DNA from: Monocercomonoides exilis
Lineage: Eukaryota; Preaxostyla; Oxymonadida; Polymastigidae
Assembly: GCA_001643675.2 (NCBI GenBank)
Contig: LSRY02000012.1
Location: 64,501 to 128,500 of the forward strand
DNA: 64,000 nt
Direction: 5' to 3'
Both the position numbers and the translations under genes were made by a program. Shown here piece after piece: positions 45,275 through 55,462 of the stretch; position 1 is the first letter of the stretch, and each line of letters starts with the position of its first letter. Under the pieces are notes generated by a model that did no database searches, was not told the DNA's origin, and saw only the letters and a list, made by a program, of their open reading frames with translations.

Positions 45275-45507
45275 TAATAATTTGTCGAAATTTTTTTGAA
45301 AATTTCCTTTCGTTTTATTTTCAACAACAATAAAAATTGCATATTTTGAAAAAATTTCTGTTCCCACTCACGAAACTTAACTGTAATGAATTCAAAATCT
45401 AGACAATGTTTATATTTCCATTGCAGGGAAGTTTCGAAAGTGGAAACAGAAATATGATCAAAATAAGAAAAAAATTTTTTTGACGAAAATAAAACAAAAG
45501 GAACTTA
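45275..45507. repeat. inverted flanks between the two MITEs
   Basis: The bases inward of each MITE are related in inverted orientation: CTGTTCCCACTCACGAAACT at about 45358 is matched by AGTTTCGAAAGTGGAAACAG at about 45430-45450, and CCTTTCGTTTTATTTTC at about 45307 by GAAAATAAAACAAAAGG near 45485-45501. The centre lies near 45400. So the two MITEs sit in an inverted duplication and are not independent insertions at random sites. Confidence 0.65.
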
Positions 45508-45902
45508 CAGATATCGCATAAAATACCGGACATCGCACAAAATACCGGACAAGATCGATTTCACAATAACCACAAGAGGAATAATTCTGACAAATTTCCT
45601 CAAATATATCTCATCAATACAAACTCACGTGACGTTCAAGACTTTCAGGACAGCTTCGCTTGAGCTCAGAAAAAATTCTTCTTAAAATTTCGGAGAAATA
45701 GGATTTTGGGTTTCTCCGAGATTTCGATATATACTTTTTCTGAGCTCAAGCGAAGCTGTCCTGAAAGTCTTGAACGTCACGTGAGTTTGTATTGATGAGA
45801 TATATTTTGAGGAAATTTGTCAGAATTATTCCTCTTGTGGTTATTGTGAAATCGATCTTGTCCGGTATTTTGTGCGATGTCCGGTATTTTATGCGATATC
45901 TG
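45508..45902. mobile_element. hairpin MITE copy 2
   Basis: A 395-bp palindromic element with the same CAGATATCGCA ends and TA on both sides (45506-45507, 45903-45904). Both ends keep two tandem ATCGCA-AAAATACCGGAC units with a 19-bp period. The outer 100 bp resemble copy 1, but the inner arms differ (here GACGTTCAAGACTTTCAGG) while still pairing with each other. No coding capacity. Confidence 0.9.
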
Positions 45903-46650
45903 TATCTTAAAAAAAAAAAAAAATGAAGACATATGAAATGAACAAATTAATGAAAATTAATTTATGCAACGATATCATATTTAATCTATCAAAATTAATA
46001 TTTTAATAAAAACCAACACTGACGTGGATTTTCAATTATTGACGGACTTGACAAAGATTTTTTATTTCTAACGCAAGTTAAGATTTATCACCAAAATTTA
46101 TCAAATAAGGAACATTTGTATTCAATACAGATATTAAACACCCGTGACTTTTCAAAAAGAATAACCAATATCAATAATGGTCCATTTTTGCTTTTAGTCA
46201 CTCTGAACTTTATATCAGTTCTCAATAGAAAATAAGAGTTACAATGAGGAAAAAGATATCTCAAAAGATCGATGCAAAAAAGGAAATTTCTTGATTAACA
46301 TATTGAATATGATCAATGCCATTTGCAAATAATTATTATTTGCGTCTTGAAAAGTGAAAATAAAAAAATAACATTGGAATTTTTTCTTATGAGTGAAATA
46401 GTCGATTGAATCAAAAATAGATGTGATTCAATATGAAATTTGGATTATCAATAAAGTCCAATCGAATTTTTATCCATTTTCAAATTTTGTTGCTTTGCAT
46501 TTATGTTCAATTTTTTTATTTGCATCAATAATTTATCGTCATAACCATCCGTGAAATGAAAGAGCTTAAATATAACAAAAAATTCATAAATCAAAAATGA
46601 AAAAAGTACTGATTTGATTTTCAAATAAAATGAAAAGAGTGTGTATAAAT
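45903..46650. other. AT-rich gene-free region
   Basis: About 750 bp from the second MITE, starting with an A15 run, to the 3' end of the acyltransferase gene. I see no gene or repeat. Confidence 0.5.
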
Positions 46651-47946
46651 TTAATCTGAATGAAATGTACTTTGATAGTCCTGCATTTCTTTTTCTTTTT
46701 GCTTTTCTGAATCTGCCAATTCTTTTTGGGCTTGTTCCCATGTTATTTTTCTCCCAACCAACCGTAAAATGATTAGCTTTTCTCTCAAATCAACATCAGG
46801 TCTGTATGGAAGACCCATCTTTTCTGCAATCATTTTCCCAACATTAGAAGCATACAGTTGCGCATCGTGTTGCTCTTCTATGGATGGATTGTACACATCC
46901 AAAATTTCCAAGCGGAAATTGTTGTAAAATTGTGTCAGCATGCTGTATATCATATCGAACACTGAATTTGTATCCCAATTCAGACAGCAATGTTTGTGAG
47001 GATAGCATAAAATAAATGGACGCACAGGCTTTCCACTCAAAAATGCTCCTTTTCTGAATCTTGTCAAACATGTTCCATTGTTAGTTGTACCTTCAGCGAA
47101 CACAAGTGGAGTATATTCCCCTTTAAGCATAAAAAATAACAAAAATAAAAAATTGTATCCAATAAGAAAATGATGATTTTTTAAAAATTTATCACATACC
47201 TTTTACAGGGCTTTCAATTCTTTGTCTTAGAACTTCTGTTGCACTGGGATGTGTCTTTTTCAGTTCTGGATCTCTGTATTGTACAAGACCTCTCATAATC
47301 TTCATCATGAATGAGACATAAGGAGCACTTGCAACTGAATCCTTTGCCATAATTGATGGTAAACCAAAGTAAGCAGAAAGAAAGAATACATCCAACAGAG
47401 ACATATGAGGTCCAATAAGTGGATATGGTTGATCAACAACATATCGAGGAAGATCAGCTGGATTATTTGACAATGGACGGTTTTTTGTATGATCAATAAC
47501 AGTGATGTGATAAAATCCGAAAGAGATCATAAGAAGACGTCCCCAAATAAAATATACCATTTGACTGCATCTTCTCCTCCACTTCGGAGCAGGATTGTCC
47601 CAATCCTAAGATGCGAAAATTAAAAAAAAAGCAATTTTGCAAAAAAGAAAGATTGGGAAACCTTATAACCGATATACACAATTCTTTGCATTATGTAATG
47701 CATGATAAAGCATACTAAAGCAAGTACAATTCTGATAAAAGCAACTCCAGGCCCTGGGAAAACATAACGTTTGAAAGCCTCAAAAAATGTCTAATTCATA
47801 AAACAAAATATTTATCATCCCATCTTCTCATGCTTATATTTTTATTATGAAAAACACACATGTGGATAATGAATATGAATGTAGCAGCCCAATTTTGGAT
47901 GCTTTCTGCATTTCTGATACAGCCCTTGAGGCATCGACTCAGACAT
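46651..47946 (-). CDS. LPCAT-like lysophospholipid acyltransferase
   Basis: PlsC-type acyltransferases of the LPCAT/AGPAT group transfer acyl chains to lysophospholipids in the ER membrane. Four exons (47946-47860, 47790-47662, 47605-47200, 47120-46651) give 363 residues; introns of 69, 56 and 79 nt have donors GTGTGT, GTTTCC and GTATGT. A hydrophobic segment at about residues 42-62 (RIVLALVCFIMHYIM) and another near 88-106 flank the membrane. Catalytic motif I is HMSLLD (residues 139-144, HX4D) and motif III is FAEGTTNNGTCLTRFRKGAF, the form typical of LPCAT1/2. The C-terminus is a charged helix. No EF-hand follows, so it is shorter than animal LPCAT1/2. Divergent from EHD. Confidence 0.9.
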
Positions 47947-48095
47947 CTCAAAATCCTAATATTTATTTTATATGTTAATGTGCATATATATTAAATAATA
48001 AAAAAACGAATACAATGTGTTTTTAAAAGAAAAACAAAAGCTTTTCTTTTGTCGTTTTATAGTGATGGTTCATCTGATCGTTGTGTTTGTAAGTG
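47947..48095. promoter_or_regulatory. divergent spacer between LPCAT-like gene and EHD gene
   Basis: 149 bp between opposed start codons, the shortest such spacer in the window. AT-rich, with an AAAAGAAAA/TTTTCTTTT inverted pair near 48025-48055. Confidence 0.3.
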
Positions 48096-51000
48096 ATGGC
48101 GTTTGCTTTTGATGTTTATTCACAAAAATAATAAAAATTTGATGATTGTTATATTAATTACTTCATTGTTTGTTTAATTAAAAATCTATTTTCTAGAACG
48201 AGGATCCCTTTTCGTCCTGGCTATGAGCTTTATCCAACACTTTTTGAAGGATTAAAGCGCATATACAATGAAGGAATGAAACAACTCGAAATATCGATAA
48301 AATTTGATGCATTTCAAGGGTTAGAATTTATTTATTTTCTTTCATGTACTTCGAAAACTTTTACTGATTTTTTTTCTTTTGACTTCGTGCTCACTAGACC
48401 TGTATTATCTGATGCCGATATTGACGCAAAACCTTTCGTTGTTGTAATTGGTTTGAAATTACTTTCCCTTCCAACTTCATTCAATTATTTTCTTTCTCAA
48501 AAATAGGATCTCGTTCTTGTGGAAAGGCTTGCATTCTTCATAAAGATCATATCAATTTTGTATTCTTTTTTTATAGACTGCATTTATTGATCTTATTTTA
48601 GGGCAGCCATACCCTGGACAATGTCTAAAGTTTGAATAATTTCTTCTTTTCATTATGAAAACATTATTTAAATACAACAGTCCCGAAGCTGGAACCACTC
48701 ATTTCAATGTTATTTTTGGAGGAAATAGTGAAAGTCATATGTTTGGGTATGCTCATGTATATTAATGTTTCATCTTTTTATGTGATTGCATTTGCGAAAA
48801 ACAGAGACGAAGCAGTTCGCAATTCTGATCTTCCATTTTCATCCATGCAAAGCCTTGGGCAAGAAGTGATTGATCAAATGAACATCTGCGTTTCCACCTG
48901 TCCGTTGCTGAAGCACATGACAATTGTGGACACTCCTGCTCTTGGCGAAGGGGGATGTGCACTGAATGGGAAGTGGTATATGATGGCTGAGTGGTTTCTT
49001 CTCAGAGCAAGTGCCATCTTTTTGGTGTGCGACGAGCGCGGATTGGGCGAAAACAGTGAGGAATTAGCGTTGATTGGGCGGATAATGCAGATGTGCGGGG
49101 ATCGGCTTCGAATTGTGCTGAATGCGAAGTGCGGGTGCAGCCCTCGGAAAGTGGTTGACACGATGTCTTCGTTTATGTGGGCGCTCTCTCGCACGATGTC
49201 TGTCCCGAAGCCTCCGCACGTGTTCATCGGCTGCTTCAGAAGGGGCGATCCGTGTGCATCCAGCGCACCATCGCTGGTTGATTCGGCCTCGTCTTCTCTC
49301 CCCGCCCGCACGGCTGTTCAGAACGAAGGCATCCATATGCTGTTCAAAGACGAGCTCAGGGTGATTGTGGGCGAGCTGAGCCATCTGCCCCACACAGTCG
49401 CGCAGCAGAGGCTGACAACCATCGTCCGCCGCGCAAAACTGTTGAGGGCGGTGGCTGCGACACTGGCACACCTCAAAGAGGAGCTGCCTCATTTTGGGAA
49501 GGACAAGAAGAAATCAGAAGTTTGCATGAGAGTGTTGATATGATAAGTACTGGCAATGTTATGACGCCATTTCTTTTCTTTTTATTTCACTGCTACTTCG
49601 AATGAGAATGCGGAGGAAAGACGATATTTCATGTTTTATGCTCTTTTACTTTTTTATTTCTTTGACTTATTCTCCAGTTACTCGCCAATATTACCAATGT
49701 GTTTGAAGTGGTAGCCAAAAACTACGAAATTCCCATCGGAGATTTTCCGGCTCCTCAGCCATTTGCTCAGCGTATTTCTCCGATGGACTGGTTGGAATTC
49801 AAGAAAATGGATGTCATCAAAAGCAACTTTGTTAAGTTGCAGAAGGTTTGAACAGCTTTTTATTGAGCGTTAATTCCGATCCTCTCAATAATCTACCTAA
49901 TTCATCCCCCCTGTTCTTTTTTTTTTTTCTTTATTCCATCTTCAAATTCTTCCTTTTCTCAACTGCATACCATTATCCACACACATCTTCCTTTCCATTC
50001 AGATTCTCACAGTTGATGTGCCTCGCCTGGTGGATGACTATCCGCTGCAGCTGATTCTTCTGTCCTCTTCTGTCAATCCCTTCGACGCCGACCCCCGTTT
50101 CACAGACCGGTGGAGCATGACAGCTGAGCAGGAGCAGAAGTACCGCAGTGTGTTTGTCTCCATCATCGAAGGCATCTTCAGCGGAGGCGTGGCCACCCAG
50201 CCGGGTGTCTCGTCGATCCCTGCGTATGTCAACCCGCTCTCGCTGCCCCTCTCCCAGCCGAGCATCCAGCCCTTCCTCTCCCGCAGCAGCCTCTCCCCGC
50301 CCATGCTGAAGGCCCTGTGGAACTTGGCAGACTCAGACAAGGACAACAAGCTCAACTACATCGAATTCCTCGTCGCAATGCATCTTTTGCGGAGGGCAAA
50401 GGAAGACGGCGGACTTCCTCTTTCGCTGCCTCCTTCTTTCTCCGAAGGGCTGAAGCAGCGCTATGCGGCAGACATGCAACTCACAGACGAGCAGAAGAGA
50501 CAGCTGGCTGAGAAGAACAAGCTGAGTGCAGCTGTTTCGGTGATCCCTTCTGTAGCTCAGCCCGCTCGCCCAGCTGTTTATGTGCCCCCGCCTTCAAAAC
50601 CACCCCCAACTTCTGCTCAAACAGAGACTCGGCCGCCTTCTGTTTCTCTTTCTTCTTCTGCTTCTTCTGCTTTCTCTTTCTCTTCTTCCTCTTCTCCTTC
50701 TTCTGTTTCTTCTTCTTCTGCTCCATCGACAGCTGTTCAGCCACCCAGTCATCCAGCCCCCACACTCAATCGTTCGAAGTCAAAATCTGCTGCACCTGGC
50801 ACAACTTTTGGCTCAGCCTCATCTTCTTCCACAGGCCCTGCACAGACATCTGCTCAGCCAACAGATTCATTCTTCTTCTTTTCAGAGAAAGCTGGCGGGA
50901 CATCAGAACTGTCTGATTCATCGTCATCAACATCATCTTCTTCTGTCAGCCAGTCCTCCACTCATTCTGCAGCTGTCTCTGCATTTTCTGCTGTTTCTCT

Positions 51001-52261
51001 GTCTTCCTCAGCCTCAGACACATCCTCAATGAACACATCCTCAATGAACACATCCTCAATGGGCTCGTCTTTCACTCAGTCCACAAAGACACCCCCTCTT
51101 TCCTTGTCCACTGCCCCGCCGTCGCATCAGCCGCCATCTGTGCCGAGACCTCCGCCAACAACACCGCCACCTCCGCCAGCTGATGGCAGAAGAGGAGCAT
51201 CTCCAATGCCAATGCAGAAGTCAGCCAATTCGCCTCAGATGCAGACAGACATGACGAATTCAAAGGCATCAATGTCTTCTACCTCGTCTTCTTTGTCTCC
51301 TCAGCAGACTTCAGTGTCATTCAGCTTCTCTTCTTCTCAGAAGCAGCCACAGCAGTCTCCAGCAAGTGCAGATGTCGCCGCTTTCTTCTCGTTCTCGTCA
51401 AACACAAAGGCCACACCTGATCCTTCGCCTTCTTCTGTGAATGCGTCTCAAGATTTGCTCTTTTCTCTGCCAAACACAACAGCCAGTGCTGCTCCTTTAT
51501 CCACCTCTCAGCCACACAGCACACCTTCTCCTCAAAAGAAAGAGAATGAAATGAGCCCCGTAAAAGACACACAAACATTCTTTCCACTCGACGCATCGTC
51601 CTTTTTCTCGCCTTCAAAATCGCCTTCTGTTTCATCTTCTCCTTCGGCCCCGTCGCCAAAACCAGCTGCTTCTCAAACAGCTTCCATTTGGGGAACTTCA
51701 AGTGCTTCTTCCACTTCTTCTTCTTCTCCTTCAACAACAACAATATCTTCTTCTTCTTCATCTGCCTCTTCTTTCCCTTGGAACTCTTTCTCTTCCAACA
51801 CACAAAGCACATCTTTTCCTTCTGCTGGCAGCGGTGGAACAGCTCAGATGAACAGCTCTCAGCCTTCATCTGCACAGAATTCTCCTTGGATGAACTTCCC
51901 TTCTTCTTCCACTTCTTCCACTTCTTCTTCCTCTCCCTCTCCCTCTTCCTCTTCTTCTGCTTCTGCATTTGGCGTTTTGTCCACTTCAGCCACACAGCCC
52001 CAGCCTTCTTCCTCTCCCTCTTCCTCTCCTTCTTCTGTTTCCTCTTCTTCCTCTTCCTCTTCTTCTCCTTCTGTCGTCTTCTTCTCCAATCCTCTCACAG
52101 CAAAGCAGCCATCAATGAATACAAACCATTCTCAGCCTTCTCCTCCTTCCCAGTCGAATCCAGTCGCAGCAGATGTCCTTTCGCTCTTCGACAACCCTCC
52201 TTCTTCGTCAAATACAGCTGCTTCTTCCAGTCCTTCTCCACCTGCCAATTCGTTTTGGTGA
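48096..52261 (+). CDS. EHD: EHD-family dynamin-like ATPase with C-terminal EH domain and long disordered tail
   Basis: EHD proteins are membrane-tubulating ATPases of endosomal recycling. Nine exons (48096-48100, 48197-48319, 48398-48450, 48507-48526, 48577-48629, 48681-48746, 48805-49519, 49678-49845, 50003-52261) give 1,153 residues. Donors are GTTTGC, GTTAGA, GTTTGA, GCTTGC (a GC-AG intron at 48527-48576), GTTTGA, GTATGC, GTTTGC and GTTTGA. The GC-AG join creates the P-loop GSRSCGKT near residue 60. IVDTPAL is the G3 motif, but the G4 NKxD is altered to NAKCGC. The middle helical domain reads LLANITNVFE...IPIGDFPAPQ. The EH domain (about 425-515) keeps NPFDADP and an EF-hand loop DSDKDNKLNYIEF. 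Human EHDs end here (about 540); this one adds about 620 Ser/Pro-rich residues with FFSFSS-like motifs. The first 5-nt exon is tentative. Confidence 0.9.
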
Positions 52262-52680
52262 TTTGCTATCATGTTTTTGATCTCAAAGCAACAAATATTC
52301 CTGTGCCGGAATTATTTATCCTTGTTTTTTCTTCGCTGTTTCATTTTTTTGTGAATTTACGAGCGATTTTCTTTGAGGACAATGTTTTGTCGTTAATCAT
52401 TCTTCATATTTTTTGTAATTGTTAAGGCTTTTTGTTTTCTGTATAATTTGCTGTGTAATCTTCAAATATTGAGTAAATGAAAATTTAAAAATTTTCTTGC
52501 AAATCATTATTTCTTCAAGAAACATATATAGAAATAAAATCGATTAATTGACTTTAAGCAAGAATGATAAAGAAAAGATTGCAATTATTGGTTCATGAGA
52601 TGGATTTTCGCCTTTATATTTTCATTAAGGGCATTCTGGAAAATTTTTAAATGTGATTTTCTGTCCTAACCTAGACTCTG
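52262..52680. other. intergenic region
   Basis: About 420 bp between EHD and the next plus-strand gene. T-rich 3' flank, then AT-rich upstream sequence. No further gene is supported. Confidence 0.5.
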
Positions 52681-55344
52681 ATGGCAGAAGAAGTTTGTAA
52701 TTCAACATTCAACAAATTAACAAACAACCTTTATAGGATAGCTTTTCTTGTTCTGCACTGTTGAAAGATATTGAAACATTTGAAAAAGAATGTGGAAAAG
52801 TAAAGTTTCAGAACCCCGAGCAAATTGCAGACATTTTTGATACATTTTTCTGTACTATATTTAGAGCAACATTATCTGGATTATCAGGGTTGCTTGAACG
52901 TTTTTATGTTTCAGCTGAGAAATCAATTGTTTCTCCAAAATTGTTTGCTTTATGCTGCGGAGCATCTAGTAAGCGAGTGCAAGCAAAAGTACTTCGACTC
53001 CTTTCATGGCTGCTATCAAATTCTTTTCCAAACCAATGGCCTCCACAATTTATTAGTGATTGCTGGTCATTTATTCTTTCATCTCCTTCTCAAATCCAAG
53101 CTTCTTCAAATGAAAGCTCTTCAACAATATTTCAAACGAAAGGATCAAGAGCAACTTATGATTCATTTCGTTGGTCGTTTTTCTTGTTTCGTGAATCTCT
53201 TCTTGCAAGAGGACTTGTATCAATTTTGACAGATCTTCAATTCCAAGTAAATCAGATTAAAAGTCAAGAACTTGGAGAAGGTGATAGCATTGAGCGTTAC
53301 GAGAAGTTTTCTGATGCCCAATCCGAGGATTGTGATGAAAGCAGTTTTGCACCTGATGTTGGAATTCATAAAAAGAATGATGTAATTGAACGATTGATAC
53401 TTAGTTATATGCTTAATGCTAGTGATACTAACATTTCTTTCGATAGATTTTTGCCAATGTTAAAGAGCGTCAAAGGTTTTTGAATTCCACTACAATTTTT
53501 ATTCATTTGAATGTTTTGCTTTTTTTGTCTTTTTTTTTATAGCTGAAATAAGTGAAATCTTCTCTTCTCTTGTTCTTGTATCTCAAGCACTTTCTCTTTC
53601 ATATGCATGCAGAAACGAAGAAAAAATCAAGATGAAAGAAAGAAAGGAATATTCGTCAGGTGATGAAGAAGATCTCAACGAGTTAAATGAAGAACACGCA
53701 GTTAAACATAAACGTCTAGTCGTTGATGATGATGATGACGATGACATTCAATCGTCAGAATCAGAAGAAGAAAAATTCTACAAAAAGAAAGATATTCCCA
53801 GAAAATTACATTCAAACGAATATGTTTCTGAAGTATCCCTGATGATGGATACTGTTCCAGACAAAGTTGCTATCGAAAAAGGAAAGCAAGTGATACTGAG
53901 CTTGTTTCGAGTAAGTAAAGAGAAGACAGCTATGCTCGTTTTTAAGGCTGTCATATGCGATGTCAGAGCTACTTTTACTCGAATAAGTAAGGATTCATTT
54001 TCTTTACGACAACGTAATCGTCTTTCGTTGACCCTTCCCGCAAACACCCCTTTTCGTTGCTTTAGGCAAATTATTTCAGAGATATTAAAGCCATCTCAGT
54101 CTCTTATAGCCGCTCAAGACTTATCTTATGAACTGGAAGCAGAATGCGCAAGATACATCTCCATGAGACTTTGCTCTGCAGCATCTTTTGAATGCCTCCA
54201 CAGAAAAGGTTTGCCTCATGCGAAATAGCTTATTGATATATTTTATATTCTTTCATTTCTTGAAGAACTTAGCATGTTTCTGACGTATCTATCCAACTTT
54301 CTTGAAGAGTCACCTTTTCTTTTTCAGTTATGTATTCAAATTCTGAGGGCTAATCAAGAAGATAATGAATATTCACATAGCACTGGAATTGCATATGCAT
54401 TTAGCCAACAAGATGCAAGGCTGTGTGCTGTCTCCATTCTTCGTGCACAATTTGGATCGGCTTATTTTATCAATCAACAACAATCATCACATGAAAATGA
54501 TGATTTGCCGAAAAATCCTTCAATGGAATCTTCTTCAACTACGTTATTGAGAGCATCTTCGCATCATCCAATCAAACTATCAGCGCTTGCAAAGATTTTT
54601 GCGTCATCAGCGCTGTATGATCCATACTATTTGGTTAGAAGATCTTCGCTGCTTGGACTTATCGCTTTGCCAGTGTCCATCAAAGGGAAAATGACATTGC
54701 TAAGTGTTAAAGTGTTTGATATAAGTCAGCCTGTGAGAAAAACAGCACTTGAGCAACTGCGAATACTCAATGCACACATTGAATGGAAAGATTGCTCCAC
54801 CGAAAAAGATGGATGTATTGATGAGCAAAAGCAAGACGTGTCTGATTCTCCGTTTTCATTCGCTTGGCTCCATCGTCTTTTGGCGATTCCATTAACAACC
54901 ACGAAAGATGCACGATTTGAGAGAGAGATACATAACTTTGGTGTGTAAACCGTTTTTAATCTCAAAATAAAACAATTTTTTTATTTCGATTTAGTTGGTA
55001 CAATCATGGAAAGAGGTGATATGCCTCCTTCAAAGTTTTTGCAGGATATGAGAATGACTGACAATTCTTCACTTTTTGAAGCATCCTTAAGAGCTCACAG
55101 CGACTCATTAATGCACAAAGAAAATGAGATACAAAATGCTATGGACAGCTCAACAAATTTGGAAGCATCAAAAAGCGAAATGCACCAAGATAGAGAGGAA
55201 AATGAAATATTACAAACGTCTCATGAATTTTCACTTAAAGATGAAAAGGCTTCATCAAAGAGAAGAAAGATTGATGAAGTACAAGAAGAAGTGAAGTCTA
55301 GTGTTGAATATTCTGAGGATATTTCCTCTCCTTTACTTTTCTAG
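52681..55344 (+). CDS. HEAT-repeat protein, possibly condensin subunit CAP-G-like
   Basis: Five exons (52681-52692, 52737-53475, 53543-54208, 54266-54940, 54995-55344) give 813 residues; introns are 44, 67, 57 and 54 nt with donors GTTTGT, GTTTTT, GTTTGC and GTGTGT. The first exon encodes only MAEE. The protein is mainly helical. Two consecutive HEAT-type repeats are clear near residues 590-640 (ALYDPYYLVRRSSLLGLIAL and VKVFDISQPVRKTALEQL), spaced like the V-R repeats of condensin CAP-G. An earlier repeat reads SSKRVQAKVLRLLSWLL. An acidic, Ser/Asp-rich insertion lies near residues 280-330 and a charged, disordered C-terminus contains a KRRK cluster that may be nuclear. CAP-G is about 1,000 residues, and other HEAT proteins remain possible. 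Confidence 0.6.
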
Positions 55345-55462
55345 TTTCAAAAAATTGATCAAATTTTCTGTAATAAAAAATTTAAATATAAAGAATTATA
55401 ATTTGCGTTTTTTCAAATATATATTTGAGTATTAGATAATTAGCTCGAGTATATAATAGTTC

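Noticed and set aside
44784-45367. Two overlapping frames on opposite strands with the same KIDF-ITARG peptide
   Set aside because: Produced by the palindromic symmetry of the MITE, not by a gene.
51688-52425. Phe-rich 245-residue frame overlapping the EHD tail
   Set aside because: Other-frame reading of TTC-rich serine codons; runs past the EHD stop by chance.
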